Below are positions 9,763-20,335 of a DNA stretch of 64,000 bases, piece by piece. Source of the DNA: Acetobacterium paludosum (GTDB taxonomy: Bacteria; Bacillota; Clostridia; Eubacteriales; Eubacteriaceae); contig NZ_RXYA01000015.1 of assembly GCF_008086595.1 (NCBI RefSeq), positions 1 through 64,000 of the forward strand. The letters are read 5' to 3'. The translations under genes and the position numbers were made by a program. Each line of letters opens with the position of its first letter. The stretch's first letter is position 1. The notes below the pieces were generated by a model. The model had not been told where the DNA came from. It saw only the letters and a program-made list of their open reading frames with translations, and ran no database searches.

Positions 9763-10131
9763 ATGATCAAGAAACCCATTAAAAATAAATTACGTGTCGC
9801 ACGTCATTATCGGGTCAGAAATAAGATTTCTGGAACTGAAATGAAACCACGTTTGAACGTGTTTAGAAGTAATAAAAATATTTATGCTCAAATTATTGAT
9901 GATACAAAAGGTATCACATTGGTTTCCGCTTCTTCCAATGACTCTGATCTTAAAGGTCAGTTATCAAATGGAGGAAATAAATCTGCTGCGAAAGTAGTTG
10001 GACAAGCAGTCGCAAAACGTGCCCTTGAAAAAGGAATCGAAGCCGTTGTATTTGATAGAGGCGGTTATGTATATCATGGTAGAGTAAAAGAATTGGCTGA
10101 TGGCGCTCGTGAAGCCGGCCTGAAATTCTAA
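9763..10131 (+). CDS. rplR: 50S ribosomal protein L18
   Basis: A 122-residue L18 with RPRLNVFRS-type core ([19 protein letters not shown]) and the end [20 protein letters not shown]. It binds 5S rRNA together with L5. The site GAAGGGAG is weaker than in neighbouring genes, and the 40-base spacer after rplF is longer than most here. Confidence 0.98.
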   Translation: MIKKPIKNKLRVARHYRVRNKISGTEMKPRLNVFRSNKNIYAQIIDDTKGITLVSASSNDSDLKGQLSNGGNKSAAKVVGQAVAKRALEKGIEAVVFDRGGYVYHGRVKELADGAREAGLKF

Positions 10132-10148
10132 GTAAAGGAGGTCATTTG

Positions 10149-10658
10149 ATGCAAAACAAAAAAATCGATCCAAGTACATTGCCAGAATTGAAGGAAAAAG
10201 TAGTCGCTATCAACCGAGTTACAAAGGTTGTAAAAGGTGGTCGTAACTTCAGATTCAGCTGTCTTGTGATTGTTGGAGACGAAAACGGTCATGTTGGCGT
10301 CGGTAAAGGAAAAGCAATGGAAATTCCAGATGCTATTCGTAAAGGCATTGATGAAGCAAAGAAATCATTAATTAAAGTGCCAATGGTTGGAACAACCATT
10401 CCACATGCAATTAATGGTGAAGCTGGCGCTGGTCATGTCTTACTAAAACCTGCTGGAAAAGGTACTGGCGTTATCGCTGGAGGACCCGTTCGAGCAGTTC
10501 TAGAATTAGCTGGAGTAAGAGATATTCGTACTAAATCTTTAGGATCAAACAACGCACGTAATATGGTTAATGCTACAATGGCAGGCCTGGCTGGATTAAC
10601 GACACTAGAAGAAGTCGCAGCAAAACGTGGTAAGAAACCTGAAGAAATAATAGATTAG
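10149..10658 (+). CDS. rpsE: 30S ribosomal protein S5
   Basis: A 169-residue S5 with the N-terminal double-stranded RNA-binding-like domain ([21 protein letters not shown]) and [15 protein letters not shown] in the C-terminal half. S5 affects decoding accuracy. The ATG at 10149, 7 bases after GGAGG, is preferred to the in-frame TTG one codon before it. Confidence 0.97.
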   Translation: MQNKKIDPSTLPELKEKVVAINRVTKVVKGGRNFRFSCLVIVGDENGHVGVGKGKAMEIPDAIRKGIDEAKKSLIKVPMVGTTIPHAINGEAGAGHVLLKPAGKGTGVIAGGPVRAVLELAGVRDIRTKSLGSNNARNMVNATMAGLAGLTTLEEVAAKRGKKPEEIID

Positions 10659-10669
10659 GAGGAGTCATT

Positions 10670-10852
10670 ATGGCTAAACAATTAGAAATTACCCTTAAGA
10701 AAAGTCTGATTGGACGCAATAAAAAACAACGTGCAACGATTGAGGCTTTAGGCTTAAAGAAAATTAGACAGACCGTAACGCATAATGATACCCCTCAAAT
10801 TCGCGGCATGATTCATCATACAGATTTTATGCTCGACGTAAAAGAAGTATAG
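10670..10852 (+). CDS. rpmD: 50S ribosomal protein L30
   Basis: A 60-residue L30 with [23 protein letters not shown], the short bacterial form. TTAGGAGGAG precedes the start and only 11 bases separate it from rpsE. Confidence 0.97.
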   Translation: MAKQLEITLKKSLIGRNKKQRATIEALGLKKIRQTVTHNDTPQIRGMIHHTDFMLDVKEV

Positions 10853-10863
10853 GAGGCGTCAAT

Positions 10864-11307
10864 ATGAAGTTACATACTTTAAGTCCAGCTCCAGGTTCTA
10901 AAAAGGCAAACAAGCGTAAAGGACGAGGTACCGGTTCTGGTCTTGGAAAAACAGCTGGTCGTGGATCTGATGGACAGAAATCTCGTTCTGGCGGTGGTGT
11001 TAGAGTCGGTTTTGAAGGTGGACAAATGCCGTTGGCAAGACGTTTACCTAAACGCGGATTTTCAAATGCTCGATTCAAAAAAATATTTGCTATCGTAAAT
11101 GTTGGAGATCTTAATGCATTTGATGAAAACACAGTTATTACACCAGAGTTATTAATGGAATATGGCTTTGTTAGAAAATTAAGAGACGGCGTGAAAATCC
11201 TTGGAAACGGAGAAGTTGAAAAGGCATTTACAATAAAAGCGCATAAAATCAGCAAATCGGCTGAGGAGAAGATTCTCGCTGGAGGAGGAAAGGTAGAGGT
11301 GATCTAA
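10864..11307 (+). CDS. rplO: 50S ribosomal protein L15
   Basis: A 147-residue L15 with the Gly/Arg-rich N-terminal extension ([19 protein letters not shown]) that threads into 23S rRNA and [18 protein letters not shown]. Its last codons carry the ribosome site for secY, which starts 2 bases after the stop. Confidence 0.98.
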   Translation: MKLHTLSPAPGSKKANKRKGRGTGSGLGKTAGRGSDGQKSRSGGGVRVGFEGGQMPLARRLPKRGFSNARFKKIFAIVNVGDLNAFDENTVITPELLMEYGFVRKLRDGVKILGNGEVEKAFTIKAHKISKSAEEKILAGGGKVEVI

Positions 11308-11308
11308 T

Positions 11309-12568
11309 ATGGTCTCTACTTTGAAGGATGCTTGGAAAATACCAGATCTGCGACGGAAGATATTATTCACCCTAGCATTGCTGTTTGTATATCGATTGGG
11401 ATCCTTCATACCGATCCCGTTTATTGACCTTACACAGTTAAGTTCACTTGTCAATGGCAATGGAATGTTTGGATTGTTTAACATTATTTCTGGAGGTAAC
11501 TTTGGTAAGTTTACTATATTTGCCATGAGTATCACTCCGTATATTAATGCATCGATCATCATGAATCTACTGGCATTTGCTATTCCGGCTTTGGAAAAAT
11601 TGCAAAAAGAAGGTGAAGAAGGACGTAAAAAGCTAGCACAGTACACACGTTTTTTAACAATACTTTTAGCGATAATCCAGGCTCTGGGGATAAGTTTATC
11701 CTTTGGTGATTTACTGACGGAGAAGACAACACTAACTGTCTTTACAGTTGTTTTATGTATTACTGCAGGAACAGCTTTTCTTATGTACTTAGGTGAACAG
11801 ATCACCGAAAACGGCATTGGTAATGGTATTTCGCTGATTATTTTTGTCAGCATCATTTCTAGAATTCCTTCTGGAATTTCTGAGATGTATAATTATATTA
11901 CAATTGGAACCATGACCGCCATTAGCTTAATATTATTCCTTGTGTTTATAGTTGTTGTTGTATTTGGAGTAGTTGCAGTTAATGAAGGTCAACGAAGAGT
12001 TCCCGTACAATATGCAAAACGTGTTGTGGGAAGAAAAATGTATGGCGGTCAAAGTACTCACATTCCATTGAGAGTAAACATGGCAGGAGTTATTCCGGTA
12101 ATTTTTGCAAGTTCGTTAACATTATTTCCAGCAACAATTTCAAGCTTTTTTCCGTCATCTGCTTTTGCAAATTGGGTAACAACCTATTTTGCATGGGGAT
12201 CAGTGGCATCAACAATTATCTATGTGGTATTAATTATTGCATTTACTTATTTTTATACGGCGGTAACATTTAATCCGTATGATGTAGCGGACAATATTAA
12301 AAAACAAGGTGGTTATGTTCCGGGAATTCGACCGGGAAAACCAACCGTTGATTATTTGTCAAGAATAACGAATCGATTAACATTATTTGGTGGCGCATTT
12401 TTAGCGATCATTGCGATTATTCCTATTTTTGTAGGTGATTATATGGGAGTCAATCTTCAATTTGGAGGAACAAGTCTTCTAATTGTCGTTGGTGTAGCTC
12501 TCGAAGTAGTCAAAACGCTTGAGTCAGAAATGATGATGAGACACCATCAGGGATTTTTAAAATCATAG
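11309..12568 (+). CDS. secY: Preprotein translocase subunit SecY
   Basis: A 419-residue integral membrane protein with about ten hydrophobic segments and SecY signatures: GSFIPIPFID after TM1, the plug region GNGMFGLFNIISGG, ITENGIGNGISLIIF, and the cytoplasmic loops VNEGQRRVPVQYAKR and RPGKPTVDYLSRI. It forms the protein-conducting channel for SecA (encoded at 45.8 kb) and for SRP-dependent insertion. Its place between rplO and adk is the conserved one. Confidence 0.98.
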   Translation: MVSTLKDAWKIPDLRRKILFTLALLFVYRLGSFIPIPFIDLTQLSSLVNGNGMFGLFNIISGGNFGKFTIFAMSITPYINASIIMNLLAFAIPALEKLQKEGEEGRKKLAQYTRFLTILLAIIQALGISLSFGDLLTEKTTLTVFTVVLCITAGTAFLMYLGEQITENGIGNGISLIIFVSIISRIPSGISEMYNYITIGTMTAISLILFLVFIVVVVFGVVAVNEGQRRVPVQYAKRVVGRKMYGGQSTHIPLRVNMAGVIPVIFASSLTLFPATISSFFPSSAFANWVTTYFAWGSVASTIIYVVLIIAFTYFYTAVTFNPYDVADNIKKQGGYVPGIRPGKPTVDYLSRITNRLTLFGGAFLAIIAIIPIFVGDYMGVNLQFGGTSLLIVVGVALEVVKTLESEMMMRHHQGFLKS

Positions 12569-12591
12569 TATAAACTGGAGATGAATGAGAA

Positions 12592-13257
12592 ATGAGAATT
12601 GTATTATTAGGACCTCCGGGGGCTGGTAAGGGGACGCAGGCAAAACTTATTTGTGAAACCTACAATATCCCTCATATTTCAACCGGTGATCTTTTTAGAG
12701 AAAATATGAACAATGATACTCCCCTCGGAAAAAAAGCAAAAGATTTTATGGCAAAGGGTCTTTTGGTGCCGGATGATCTGGTAGTTGATATGGTAGAGGA
12801 TCGTCTGACTCATGACGACGTTGTGAGTGCAGGTTATGGTTTTTTACTGGATGGATTTCCACGAACCGTTTTTCAGGCTGAAGCTTTAGATGGAATCAGC
12901 AAGAAAAGAAATTTGGAATTGGATTTCGCGATTAATTTAGAAGTGCCTTTAGATGTTTTAGTCGAGAGGATTTCTGGACGAAGAATCTGTCCGAGCTGTC
13001 AGGCAACCTATCATGTAATTTTTAATCCTCCCAAGGTTGAAGGAGTCTGTGATTTTGACAGTGCTTCTTTGTATCAAAGAGAAGATGACAAGGTTGAGAC
13101 GGTGAAAAAACGAATTCAGGTATATCAGGAACAAACAGAACCACTGATAGCATTTTATAAAGAAAAACAAAAGATTGTTGATATTAATGGACTCCAAAAT
13201 ATGAATGATGTTTTTGAAGACATAAAGAGAGTTTTAGACGGAGTTAATATAATATGA
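12592..13257 (+). CDS. adk: Adenylate kinase with zinc-type LID
   Basis: A 221-residue long-form adenylate kinase (ATP + AMP to 2 ADP). P-loop [10 protein letters not shown] at residues 7-16, STGDLFRE at 30-37 and LLDGFPRT at 85-92. The LID carries Cys133, Cys136, Cys153 and Asp156, the Cys3-Asp zinc pattern of many Gram-positive enzymes. The stop overlaps the map start by 4 bases. Confidence 0.98.
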   Translation: MRIVLLGPPGAGKGTQAKLICETYNIPHISTGDLFRENMNNDTPLGKKAKDFMAKGLLVPDDLVVDMVEDRLTHDDVVSAGYGFLLDGFPRTVFQAEALDGISKKRNLELDFAINLEVPLDVLVERISGRRICPSCQATYHVIFNPPKVEGVCDFDSASLYQREDDKVETVKKRIQVYQEQTEPLIAFYKEKQKIVDINGLQNMNDVFEDIKRVLDGVNII

Positions 13258-14003
13258 TAACCATAAAATCTCACAAGGAAATTGAACTTATGAGGCATGC
13301 AGGCAGTATTGTCGCCGGTGCCCATGCCTTGGTGGGGAAATTGATAAGACCGGGAATAACAACTCTGGAATTGGATCGCGCGGTTGAAAAATTCATTAAG
13401 GATGCAGATGCGATTCCAACTTTCAAGGGTTACGGAGGATTTCCAAAATCAATTTGTGCTTCAGTTAACGAAGAAGTCGTTCATGGTATTCCAGGCAAGC
13501 GCAAACTACTGGAAGGTGATATTATCAGTATCGATATTGGGGCAACTTACAAGGGTTACGTCGGAGATGCAGCCATGACCCATGGGGTTGGAAATATTTC
13601 TGAAGAAGCACAAAGACTAATTGATGTTACCAGAGAATCTTTTTTCAAAGGTATAGTTTATGCAAGAGAAGGATATCGGTTATCCGATATATCAAATGCA
13701 GTACAGACTTATGTTGAAGAAAATGGTTTCTCAGTCGTTCGCGATTATGTTGGACATGGCGTTGGAAAGAAAATGCACGAAGATCCCCCGATCCCCAATT
13801 ATGGATTAGAAGGACACGGACCGCGTTTGCGTCAGGGAATGACATTAGCTATTGAACCAATGGTGAATGTTGGAACCTATGATGTCGTTGTGCTTGATAA
13901 TGACTGGACGGTTGTCACCACAGATGGCAAGCTTTCTTCACATTTTGAGCATACGATATTGATAACTGGAACTGCCGAACCTGAGCTTTTAACAGTGATC
14001 TAG
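13254..14003 (+). CDS. map: Methionine aminopeptidase type I
   Basis: A 249-residue enzyme that removes the initiator methionine from nascent proteins. The five metal ligands are in place: two Asp in [18 protein letters not shown], His in [11 protein letters not shown], Glu in LAIEPMVN and Glu in [10 protein letters not shown]. No N-terminal zinc extension is present. It is coupled to adk by a 4-base overlap, the usual spc-operon arrangement. Confidence 0.98.
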   Translation: MITIKSHKEIELMRHAGSIVAGAHALVGKLIRPGITTLELDRAVEKFIKDADAIPTFKGYGGFPKSICASVNEEVVHGIPGKRKLLEGDIISIDIGATYKGYVGDAAMTHGVGNISEEAQRLIDVTRESFFKGIVYAREGYRLSDISNAVQTYVEENGFSVVRDYVGHGVGKKMHEDPPIPNYGLEGHGPRLRQGMTLAIEPMVNVGTYDVVVLDNDWTVVTTDGKLSSHFEHTILITGTAEPELLTVI

Positions 14004-14015
14004 GTTGGTGAGCAA

Positions 14016-14318
14016 ATGAATGATTTTATAGTTGGACAAGTGGTTCGTTCCGTAGCTGGTCGTGATAAGGGTCAGTTTATGGTGGTTATTGAAGTGTTGG
14101 ATGATCAGTTCACCTATGTATGCAATGGAAAACTTCGTAAAGTGAGTAATCCAAAAAAAAAGAAGATCAAACACTTAGCGAAGACGAATCACATTGCCAC
14201 AGATATTCGTGATAAAATATTAGATGGAAAAAAGATAAGTAACGCTGAGATTAGAAAAATACTCGAGTCCTATCACATGCCTAATGGTGTTGGGGATGAG
14301 AATCGTGAGGAGGTTTGA
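14016..14318 (+). CDS. KOW-domain RNA-binding protein, L14e-like
   Basis: A 100-residue protein whose first 45 residues form a KOW segment (VGQVVRSVAGRDKGQFMVV), followed by a basic helix-rich tail (NPKKKKIKHLAKTNHIATDI). Families of this kind occur between map and infA in many Clostridia and are annotated L14e/KOW-like; their function is not established. Its place in a translation operon, 3 bases before infA, suggests a ribosome-associated role (inference). Confidence 0.85.
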   Translation: MNDFIVGQVVRSVAGRDKGQFMVVIEVLDDQFTYVCNGKLRKVSNPKKKKIKHLAKTNHIATDIRDKILDGKKISNAEIRKILESYHMPNGVGDENREEV

Positions 14319-14321
14319 TCA

Positions 14322-14549
14322 ATGGCCAAAAAAGATGTTATCGAGGTTGAAGGCTCTGTTGTGGAGTCATTACCTAACACTATTTTCTTAGTAGAATTGG
14401 AAAATGGACATCAGATAACTGCACATATTTCGGGAAAACTTCGTATGAATTATATTCGTATTTTACCTGGCGATAAGGTAGTTGTTGAATTATCCCCATA
14501 TGATTTGACCCGCGGGCGTATCGTATGGCGTGGGAAAGGGAAATCATAA
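14322..14549 (+). CDS. infA: Translation initiation factor IF-1
   Basis: A 75-residue OB-fold factor with [20 protein letters not shown] and the conserved [19 protein letters not shown]. It binds the 30S A site during initiation. The length is slightly above the usual 72 because of a short C-terminal tail. GAGGAGG at the end of the KOW gene serves as its site. Confidence 0.98.
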   Translation: MAKKDVIEVEGSVVESLPNTIFLVELENGHQITAHISGKLRMNYIRILPGDKVVVELSPYDLTRGRIVWRGKGKS

Positions 14550-14562
14550 AGGAGGCATTTAA

Positions 14563-14676
14563 ATGAAAGTTAGATCATCAGTAAAAAAAATTTGTGAAAA
14601 GTGCAAAATCATTAAAAGGAATGGCCGTGTTATGGTAATTTGCGAAAACCCAAAACACAAACAACGACAAGGTTAA
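14563..14676 (+). CDS. rpmJ: 50S ribosomal protein L36
   Basis: A 37-residue protein with [15 protein letters not shown] at the start and Cys11, Cys14, Cys27 and His32 as the zinc ligands of the C-plus L36 form. AAAGGAGG lies before the ATG and infA ends 14 bases upstream. Too small for many gene finders but unmistakable. Confidence 0.97.
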   Translation: MKVRSSVKKICEKCKIIKRNGRVMVICENPKHKQRQG

Positions 14677-14829
14677 ATCCGTCGAAACCAGAAAAAAAGA
14701 ACATGGCCGCGGCAATTTTAGTCATGTTCATGAGATAAAGCGAAACAAATCGCTGAGAGTTAATGAGTTACGTCACTAACACGACTTAATCCTCAGTATT
14801 TAGAAAACAATTTAGGAGGTACACACCCT
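14677..14829 (+). promoter_or_regulatory. Structured spacer before rpsM (possible leader)
   Basis: A 153-base spacer, by far the longest inside the rpsJ-rplQ run. It holds a stem GAACATG (14699-14705) / CATGTTC (14723-14729), a small hairpin GCGA / TCGC (14740-14753) and an imperfect GTTAATGA / TCACTAAC pair (14759-14780). AGGAGGT before rpsM closes it. A control point for the alpha operon is plausible but no -35/-10 pair was convincing. Confidence 0.45.
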
Positions 14830-15195
14830 ATGGCAAGAATTGCCGGAGTCGATTTGCCCCGAGATAAGCGGGTAGAAATTGGATTAACTTATATTTATGG
14901 TATTGGGCATTCTAGATCGTTACAGATCTTAAAAGCTTTGAATATCAACCCTGATACTAGAGTTAAAGATTTGACTGAAACTGAAGTTAATGATCTTAGA
15001 AATATCTTGGATGAAAAATACACTGTTGAAGGAGACCTTCGTCGAGAAGTAAACTTAAACATTAAACGATTGATCGAAATTGGGTCTTATAGAGGGTTAC
15101 GTCATCGTCGAGGTCTTCCAGTCAGAGGACAGAAGACTAAGACAAATGCCAGAACACGTAAGGGCCCTAAACGAACAGTTGGAAGAAAGAAATAG
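14830..15195 (+). CDS. rpsM: 30S ribosomal protein S13
   Basis: A 121-residue S13 with [26 protein letters not shown]-type start, [16 protein letters not shown] and the basic tail [13 protein letters not shown]. It contacts P-site tRNA from the head. It opens the alpha-operon part of the run after a structured spacer. Confidence 0.98.
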   Translation: MARIAGVDLPRDKRVEIGLTYIYGIGHSRSLQILKALNINPDTRVKDLTETEVNDLRNILDEKYTVEGDLRREVNLNIKRLIEIGSYRGLRHRRGLPVRGQKTKTNARTRKGPKRTVGRKK

Positions 15196-15207
15196 GAGGG
15201 CTTAATA

Positions 15208-15600
15208 ATGGCAGTAAAAAAATCGAGAAGAAAAGTAAAAAAAGTTAAAAAGAATATCGAACGTGGTCAAGCCCATATTCAATCTTCTTTCAACAACACA
15301 ATTGTTACCATTACAGATATGTCCGGGAATGCTTTATCTTGGGCTAGTTCTGGTGGTTTAGGTTTTAAAGGTTCTCGTAAGAGTACGCCTTTTGCTTCCC
15401 AAATGGCAGCAGAAGAAGCTGCTAAAGGAGCCATGGAGCATGGATTAAAAACTGTAGAGGTTTTAGTCAGAGGCCCTGGTTCAGGACGTGAGGCAGCTAT
15501 TCGTGCTTTACAGGCGGCCGGATTGGAAATTACCCTTATCCGAGATGTTACGCCTATTCCACATAACGGTTGTCGACCACCTAAGCGACGACGAGTATAA
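15208..15600 (+). CDS. rpsK: 30S ribosomal protein S11
   Basis: A 130-residue S11 with [39 protein letters not shown] and the C-terminal [18 protein letters not shown]. It lies on the platform by the E site. AGGAGGG precedes the start, 12 bases after rpsM. Confidence 0.98.
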   Translation: MAVKKSRRKVKKVKKNIERGQAHIQSSFNNTIVTITDMSGNALSWASSGGLGFKGSRKSTPFASQMAAEEAAKGAMEHGLKTVEVLVRGPGSGREAAIRALQAAGLEITLIRDVTPIPHNGCRPPKRRRV

Positions 15601-15615
15601 TAGGAGGGCGAAGAA

Positions 15616-16245
15616 ATGTCAAGAAATATAGAAGCTTCATGCAGACAGTGTAGACGTGAAGGTGCAAAATTGTACCTTAAGGGAGAACGTTGTTATTCAA
15701 CGAATAAATGTGCGTTCGAGAGACGTCCAACACCACCTGGCCAACATGGAAAAAGAAGAACAAAAATATCAGAATATGGACTTCAATTACGTGAAAAACA
15801 AAAAGCAAAACGTATTTACGGAATATTGGAAAAACAGTTTAGATCATATTTTGAAATTGCTGAAAAACAAAAGGGAATTACCGGTCATAATTTATTAATC
15901 CATTTAGAGTCACGTTTAGATAATGTGGTTTATCGATTGGGTTTAGCTACTTCTCGTAAGGAAGCTAGACAATTAGTAGATCATGAGCATTTCCTTATTA
16001 ATGGTAAAAAAATAAATATTCCTTCATACATTACCAGAGAAGGAGATACAATTGAAGTTCGACCAAAGAGTAAAAAGTCTCAAAAATTCAAAGACATTAT
16101 AGAAGTGACCGAAAATAGAACAGTTGTACCTTGGTTGTCTAAAGATGTTGAAACTCTATCAGGTAAAATCATTGGAAGACCGGCAGTAGAAGACATTGAT
16201 GTCGAAATTGCTGAACATCTTATTGTTGAATTGTATTCTAAATAG
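15616..16245 (+). CDS. rpsD: 30S ribosomal protein S4, zinc-binding form
   Basis: A 209-residue S4. The N terminus keeps four cysteines (Cys9, Cys12, Cys26, Cys31), the zinc-binding C-plus form. [10 protein letters not shown] follows, and an S4 RNA-binding domain lies near [21 protein letters not shown]4 nucleates 30S assembly and in many bacteria represses the alpha operon or its own gene. Confidence 0.98.
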   Translation: MSRNIEASCRQCRREGAKLYLKGERCYSTNKCAFERRPTPPGQHGKRRTKISEYGLQLREKQKAKRIYGILEKQFRSYFEIAEKQKGITGHNLLIHLESRLDNVVYRLGLATSRKEARQLVDHEHFLINGKKINIPSYITREGDTIEVRPKSKKSQKFKDIIEVTENRTVVPWLSKDVETLSGKIIGRPAVEDIDVEIAEHLIVELYSK

Positions 16246-16317
16246 GCTACATGTTCGGGAACCAATTAACCCTCATGTTAATGAATGGATTATAAATAAG
16301 TAGGAGGGTCTTGATAA

Positions 16318-17277
16318 ATGATCGAATTCGAAAAACCAGTTATCGAAATTGTTGATAAAAAAGACGACGAAACCTATGGGCGGTTTGTTATTGAACCTTT
16401 AGAAAGAGGATATGGAACAACTCTGGGTAATAGTCTAAGAAGAATTATGTTATCATCCTTACCGGGTGTAGCAGTAACATCAGTTAAAATAGAAGGCGTT
16501 TTACATGAATTTTCTACCATCCCAGGAGTTAAGGAGGACGTTATTGAAGTCCTTTTAAATCTCAAGGGGCTAGCGGCGGAAATATATTCAGATGAACCAA
16601 AAGTAATTTATATTGAAGCATCAGAAGAAGGCGAAATTACAGCAGGAGACATTATAGCAGATTCTGATGTCGATATTTTTAACCCTGAGATGCATATAGC
16701 TACTTTAGCTAAGGGTGGAACCCTCAATATGGAAATGCGGATCGAAAAAGGTCGAGGTTATGTAGCGGCAGATAAAAACAAGTATCCAGGAATGCCGATT
16801 GGGACAATTCCAATGGATTCAATTTTTTCTCCCATTTTAAAAGTTAATTTTTTAGTGGAAAATACCCGCGTCGGACAAATCACCGATTTTGATAAGCTAA
16901 CGATCGATATATGGACGGATGGAACGACAACACCGGAAGAAGCTTTGTCTTTGGCAGCTAAGGTATTAAGTGAACACCTTAACTTGTTCATTAATTTAAC
17001 CGAACATGCTACAACTGTGGAAATCATGGTTGAAAAAGAAGAAAGTGAAAAAGAACGTATTCGTGAAATGTCGATTGAGGAATTGGAACTTTCAGTGAGA
17101 TCCAGTAATTGTTTAAGACGTGCGAATATTGATACAGTCGAAAAATTAACACAAAGAAGTGAAGAGGATATGATTAAAGTACGTAACCTCGGACGTAAAT
17201 CTCTTAATGAAATCAAGCACAAACTCGCAGAAATTGGGTTGTCCTTGAGTCAAGAAGAAGAAAAGGCAAAGGAGTAA
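16318..17277 (+). CDS. rpoA: DNA-directed RNA polymerase subunit alpha
   Basis: A 319-residue alpha subunit. The N-terminal dimerisation domain has [20 protein letters not shown] and LSSLPGVAV; the C-terminal domain (about 245-310) holds [12 protein letters not shown], the part that binds UP elements and activators. Located between rpsD and rplQ as in almost all bacteria. The site is GTAGGAGGG. Confidence 0.98.
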   Translation: MIEFEKPVIEIVDKKDDETYGRFVIEPLERGYGTTLGNSLRRIMLSSLPGVAVTSVKIEGVLHEFSTIPGVKEDVIEVLLNLKGLAAEIYSDEPKVIYIEASEEGEITAGDIIADSDVDIFNPEMHIATLAKGGTLNMEMRIEKGRGYVAADKNKYPGMPIGTIPMDSIFSPILKVNFLVENTRVGQITDFDKLTIDIWTDGTTTPEEALSLAAKVLSEHLNLFINLTEHATTVEIMVEKEESEKERIREMSIEELELSVRSSNCLRRANIDTVEKLTQRSEEDMIKVRNLGRKSLNEIKHKLAEIGLSLSQEEEKAKE

Positions 17278-17284
17278 TAGTACT

Positions 17285-17626
17285 ATGGCGGGATATCGAA
17301 AACTAGGCCGTCCCTCTGATCAGCGAAGAGCATTATTGCGTAATCTTACCACAGCCCTTCTAGAACACGGGAAAATAGAAACTACCGTAACCAGAGCGAA
17401 GGAAGTTAAAAGATTAGCAGATAAAATGGTCACATTAGGTAAAAGAGGCGACTTACATGCCAGAAGGCAGGCAATTGCATATATAACACAAGAAGTTGTA
17501 GTTAAACAGTTGTTTGACGAAATAGCACCTAAATATACTGAAAGAAACGGTGGGTACACTCGAATTTATCGAGTTGGACCACGTCGCGGCGATGGCGCAG
17601 AAATGGCTATAATTGAATTAGTATAA
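17285..17626 (+). CDS. rplQ: 50S ribosomal protein L17
   Basis: A 113-residue L17 with [17 protein letters not shown] and [22 protein letters not shown]. It sits by the tunnel exit. It is the last ribosomal gene of the run and is followed by a long hairpin. Confidence 0.98.
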   Translation: MAGYRKLGRPSDQRRALLRNLTTALLEHGKIETTVTRAKEVKRLADKMVTLGKRGDLHARRQAIAYITQEVVVKQLFDEIAPKYTERNGGYTRIYRVGPRRGDGAEMAIIELV

Positions 17627-17632
17627 TTTATG

Positions 17633-17683
17633 ATGCAAAAGAAAGGGATTAAGATGTTATTTATGCTTAGTCCCTTTCTTGCA
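17633..17683 (+). terminator. Long imperfect hairpin after rplQ
   Basis: ATGCAA and AGAAAGGGATTAAG pair with CTTAGTCCCTTTCT and TTGCAT around a 10-base loop. There is no long T run after it, so it may be a weak terminator or a processing/stability hairpin at the end of the ribosomal transcript, allowing read-through into ecfA1. Confidence 0.6.
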
Positions 17684-17803
17684 TTTGCGGGTAGATAAAG
17701 AGAAGAAGAATGTTAAGCAGCTAGCCAGGAAAAGGTCGAAGCTCGCAAAGATGTTTCGGCCCATTTAAAATACTCGTGATTAACACCAAAGAAGGTAAAA
17801 CAA

Positions 17804-18655
17804 GTGACTATGGAACAAAAAGTAAAAATGATCGAAGTACGGGATGTTCAATTTGTATATCCAGGTAACAACGATACCGAATCTGTTGACGCTTTAAGTG
17901 GTGTGAATTTTCATATCGATAAAGGCGAGTTTGTTGGGATTATTGGTCATAATGGATCTGGAAAATCAACACTTTCTAAATTACTTAATGCCATTATATT
18001 TCCCACAAAAGGCGATGTAATTGTCAATGGATTAAACACAAAGGATCATGAACATTTGTGGGATATTCGCCAGACGGCTGGAATGGTATTTCAAAATCCA
18101 GACAACCAATTGGTCGCTACGATTGTGGAAGACGATGTTGCTTTCGGCCCAGAAAATCTTGGAGTTCCTTCTTTGGAAATCAGAGAACGAGTCGATCGGG
18201 CACTGGCAACAGTGGAAATGCAGGCATATGCACATCAAAAGCCACATCAATTATCTGGAGGCCAGAAACAACGTGTCGCAATTGCAGGAATTTTAGCGAT
18301 GGAACCTGAATGCATTATTTTTGACGAACCGACTGCAATGCTTGATCCTTCAGGACGACGTGAAGTTATGGAAACCATCAAGAAATTGAATCGGGATAAA
18401 AATATGACAGTGATTCATATCACACATTATATGAGTGAAATTATAAATGCAGATCGTATTATTGTTTTGGATCAAGGTAAAATTGTAATGGAAGGGTCAC
18501 CGGAATCAATATTTAAAAACGTTTGCGCCCTTAAAAAAATAGGTTTAGATGTTCCGCAGATGACGGAACTCGCTTATGAACTGAGAAATGAAGGAATGGA
18601 CATCAGAGATAATATTCTCAGTATTGATGAAATGGTGGATGCTTTATGTCGGTAG
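17804..18655 (+). CDS. ecfA1: Energy-coupling factor transporter ATPase EcfA1
   Basis: A 283-residue ABC ATPase: Walker [10 protein letters not shown] (about residue 47), Q-loop VFQNPDNQ, signature [12 protein letters not shown] and Walker [13 protein letters not shown]. With EcfA2 and EcfT it powers uptake of vitamins or metals through swappable S components. The GTG start lies 8 bases after GAAGG; an ATG two codons later is less well spaced. It overlaps ecfA2 by 10 bases. Confidence 0.95.
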   Translation: MTMEQKVKMIEVRDVQFVYPGNNDTESVDALSGVNFHIDKGEFVGIIGHNGSGKSTLSKLLNAIIFPTKGDVIVNGLNTKDHEHLWDIRQTAGMVFQNPDNQLVATIVEDDVAFGPENLGVPSLEIRERVDRALATVEMQAYAHQKPHQLSGGQKQRVAIAGILAMEPECIIFDEPTAMLDPSGRREVMETIKKLNRDKNMTVIHITHYMSEIINADRIIVLDQGKIVMEGSPESIFKNVCALKKIGLDVPQMTELAYELRNEGMDIRDNILSIDEMVDALCR

Positions 18656-19500
18656 AAATTAGAAATCTTTCACATATTTATTCAAAAGGGTCGCCTTTTG
18701 AATTTCAGGCACTCAATAATATTAATGTTACGATTGAAGATGGCAGTTTCATCGGGATTATTGGACATACCGGTTCAGGAAAATCGACATTGATACAGCA
18801 CCTTAACGGATTGTTAACACCGACATCAGGAACTGTTTTGGTTGATGGCGAGGATATCTTCAATAAAAAAAAATCAGAAATGATTCAATTACGTCATCAT
18901 ATCGGTTTGGTTTTTCAGTATCCTGAACACCAGCTGTTTGAAGAAACTGTCCAAAAAGACGTGGCTTTTGGTCCAAAGAATCAAGGCTTATCTGAAGAAG
19001 AAGTGAATAACCGAGTCCGGCAATCAATAAAAATGGTTGGATTGAATTATGATGAAGTTAAGGATAAATCACCTTTTGAACTTTCAGGAGGACAAATGCG
19101 GAGAATTGCCATAGCCGGTGTTTTGGCTATGGAACCATCGGTATTAATCCTTGACGAACCAACAGCAGGTCTTGATCCAAGAGGCCGGGAAGAAATACTG
19201 GCACAGATTAAATTGCTGCACACACAAAAAAAAATGACGGTGATTTTAGTATCACATAGCATGGAAGACATCGGAAGATTAGTTGAAAAAATATTAGTAA
19301 TGAATGCAGGTGAAGTTGTGTTTTATGACTCGCCTAATCGTGTATTTACGGAAATAGAGACACTTGAGAGCATTGGACTAGCTGTACCGGAGGTGACTTA
19401 CCTCATGAAACGACTTAAAATAAAATATCCCGAAATACGAGAAGATATTTTTACAGTGGAAGCAGCAAAAGACGAAATTCTCAAAGTCATAAGAGGGTAA
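18646..19500 (+). CDS. ecfA2: Energy-coupling factor transporter ATPase EcfA2
   Basis: A 284-residue ABC ATPase paralogous to EcfA1: Walker [24 protein letters not shown], signature [12 protein letters not shown] and Walker [13 protein letters not shown]. The two differ clearly in sequence and form the usual asymmetric ATPase pair. It starts inside the end of ecfA1 and stops 4 bases before ecfT. Confidence 0.96.
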   Translation: MSVEIRNLSHIYSKGSPFEFQALNNINVTIEDGSFIGIIGHTGSGKSTLIQHLNGLLTPTSGTVLVDGEDIFNKKKSEMIQLRHHIGLVFQYPEHQLFEETVQKDVAFGPKNQGLSEEEVNNRVRQSIKMVGLNYDEVKDKSPFELSGGQMRRIAIAGVLAMEPSVLILDEPTAGLDPRGREEILAQIKLLHTQKKMTVILVSHSMEDIGRLVEKILVMNAGEVVFYDSPNRVFTEIETLESIGLAVPEVTYLMKRLKIKYPEIREDIFTVEAAKDEILKVIRG

Positions 19501-19504
19501 CAAG

Positions 19505-20326
19505 ATGTTAAAAGATGTTACTATTGGACAGTTTTATCCAACCGGATCGGTTATTCACAAATTGGATCCCCGGACAAAAATATTGTTTACGACAGCTTAT
19601 ATTGTGATGTTATTTTGTATTAACAATTTATGGGGCTATTTAGCTACATTTTTAGTACTAGTTATTGTTACGCTTATTTCAAAAATTCCAGTGGGCTATA
19701 TTATCCGTGGAATCAAAGGTTTAGTACTAATTATATTATTAACGGTGACGCTAAATTTATTTATGACACCAGGAAACGTAGTGGCTGCACTTGGACCTTT
19801 TAATATAACCTTGGAAGGATTGAAGACCGCGACATTTATGGCTTTACGATTGATATTTCTAATTGTTGGTACCAGTATTATGACATTAACAACGTCTCCC
19901 CTTGACTTAACGGATGGGATGGAATGGTGTATGCGATTTATCCCATTTGTACGTCGCTATGCACATGAACTTTCCATGATGATGTCAATCGCACTGCGGT
20001 TTATTCCAACTTTAATGGAAGAAACGGATCGGATCATGAAGGCACAAAAAGCTAGGGGTGCAAATTTCGAAACAGGCAACATTATTTCAAGAGCAAAAAA
20101 TCTTATTCCTATTCTGATACCGCTTTTTATTTCAGCATTTCGGAGAGCTGATGAGCTTGCGACAGCAATGGAAGCCCGGTGTTATCGAGGCGGTCAAAAC
20201 AGAACGCGGATGAAACAACTTGTTTTTGAAAACAGGGATCGCGTGTCTTTTGTTCTAATGTTTATGATGATTGGTGGTTTGATCTTAACGACCATGATAA
20301 AGATACCGCTAATATTTCCGATTTAG
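19505..20326 (+). CDS. ecfT: Energy-coupling factor transporter transmembrane protein EcfT
   Basis: A 273-residue membrane protein with the N-terminal GQFYPTGSVIHKLDPRTK typical of EcfT, several hydrophobic segments and the two coupling motifs with Ala-Arg-Gly character: KAQKARGANFE and AMEARCYRGG. These touch the EcfA ATPases. No substrate-specific S component is encoded next to it, so this is a shared (group II) module. Confidence 0.96.
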   Translation: MLKDVTIGQFYPTGSVIHKLDPRTKILFTTAYIVMLFCINNLWGYLATFLVLVIVTLISKIPVGYIIRGIKGLVLIILLTVTLNLFMTPGNVVAALGPFNITLEGLKTATFMALRLIFLIVGTSIMTLTTSPLDLTDGMEWCMRFIPFVRRYAHELSMMMSIALRFIPTLMEETDRIMKAQKARGANFETGNIISRAKNLIPILIPLFISAFRRADELATAMEARCYRGGQNRTRMKQLVFENRDRVSFVLMFMMIGGLILTTMIKIPLIFPI

Positions 20327-20335
20327 AGAGAAATA

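Noticed and set aside
17804-19500. Two neighbouring ABC ATPase genes as a recent duplication
   Set aside because: They differ strongly and match the standard EcfA1 and EcfA2 pair.
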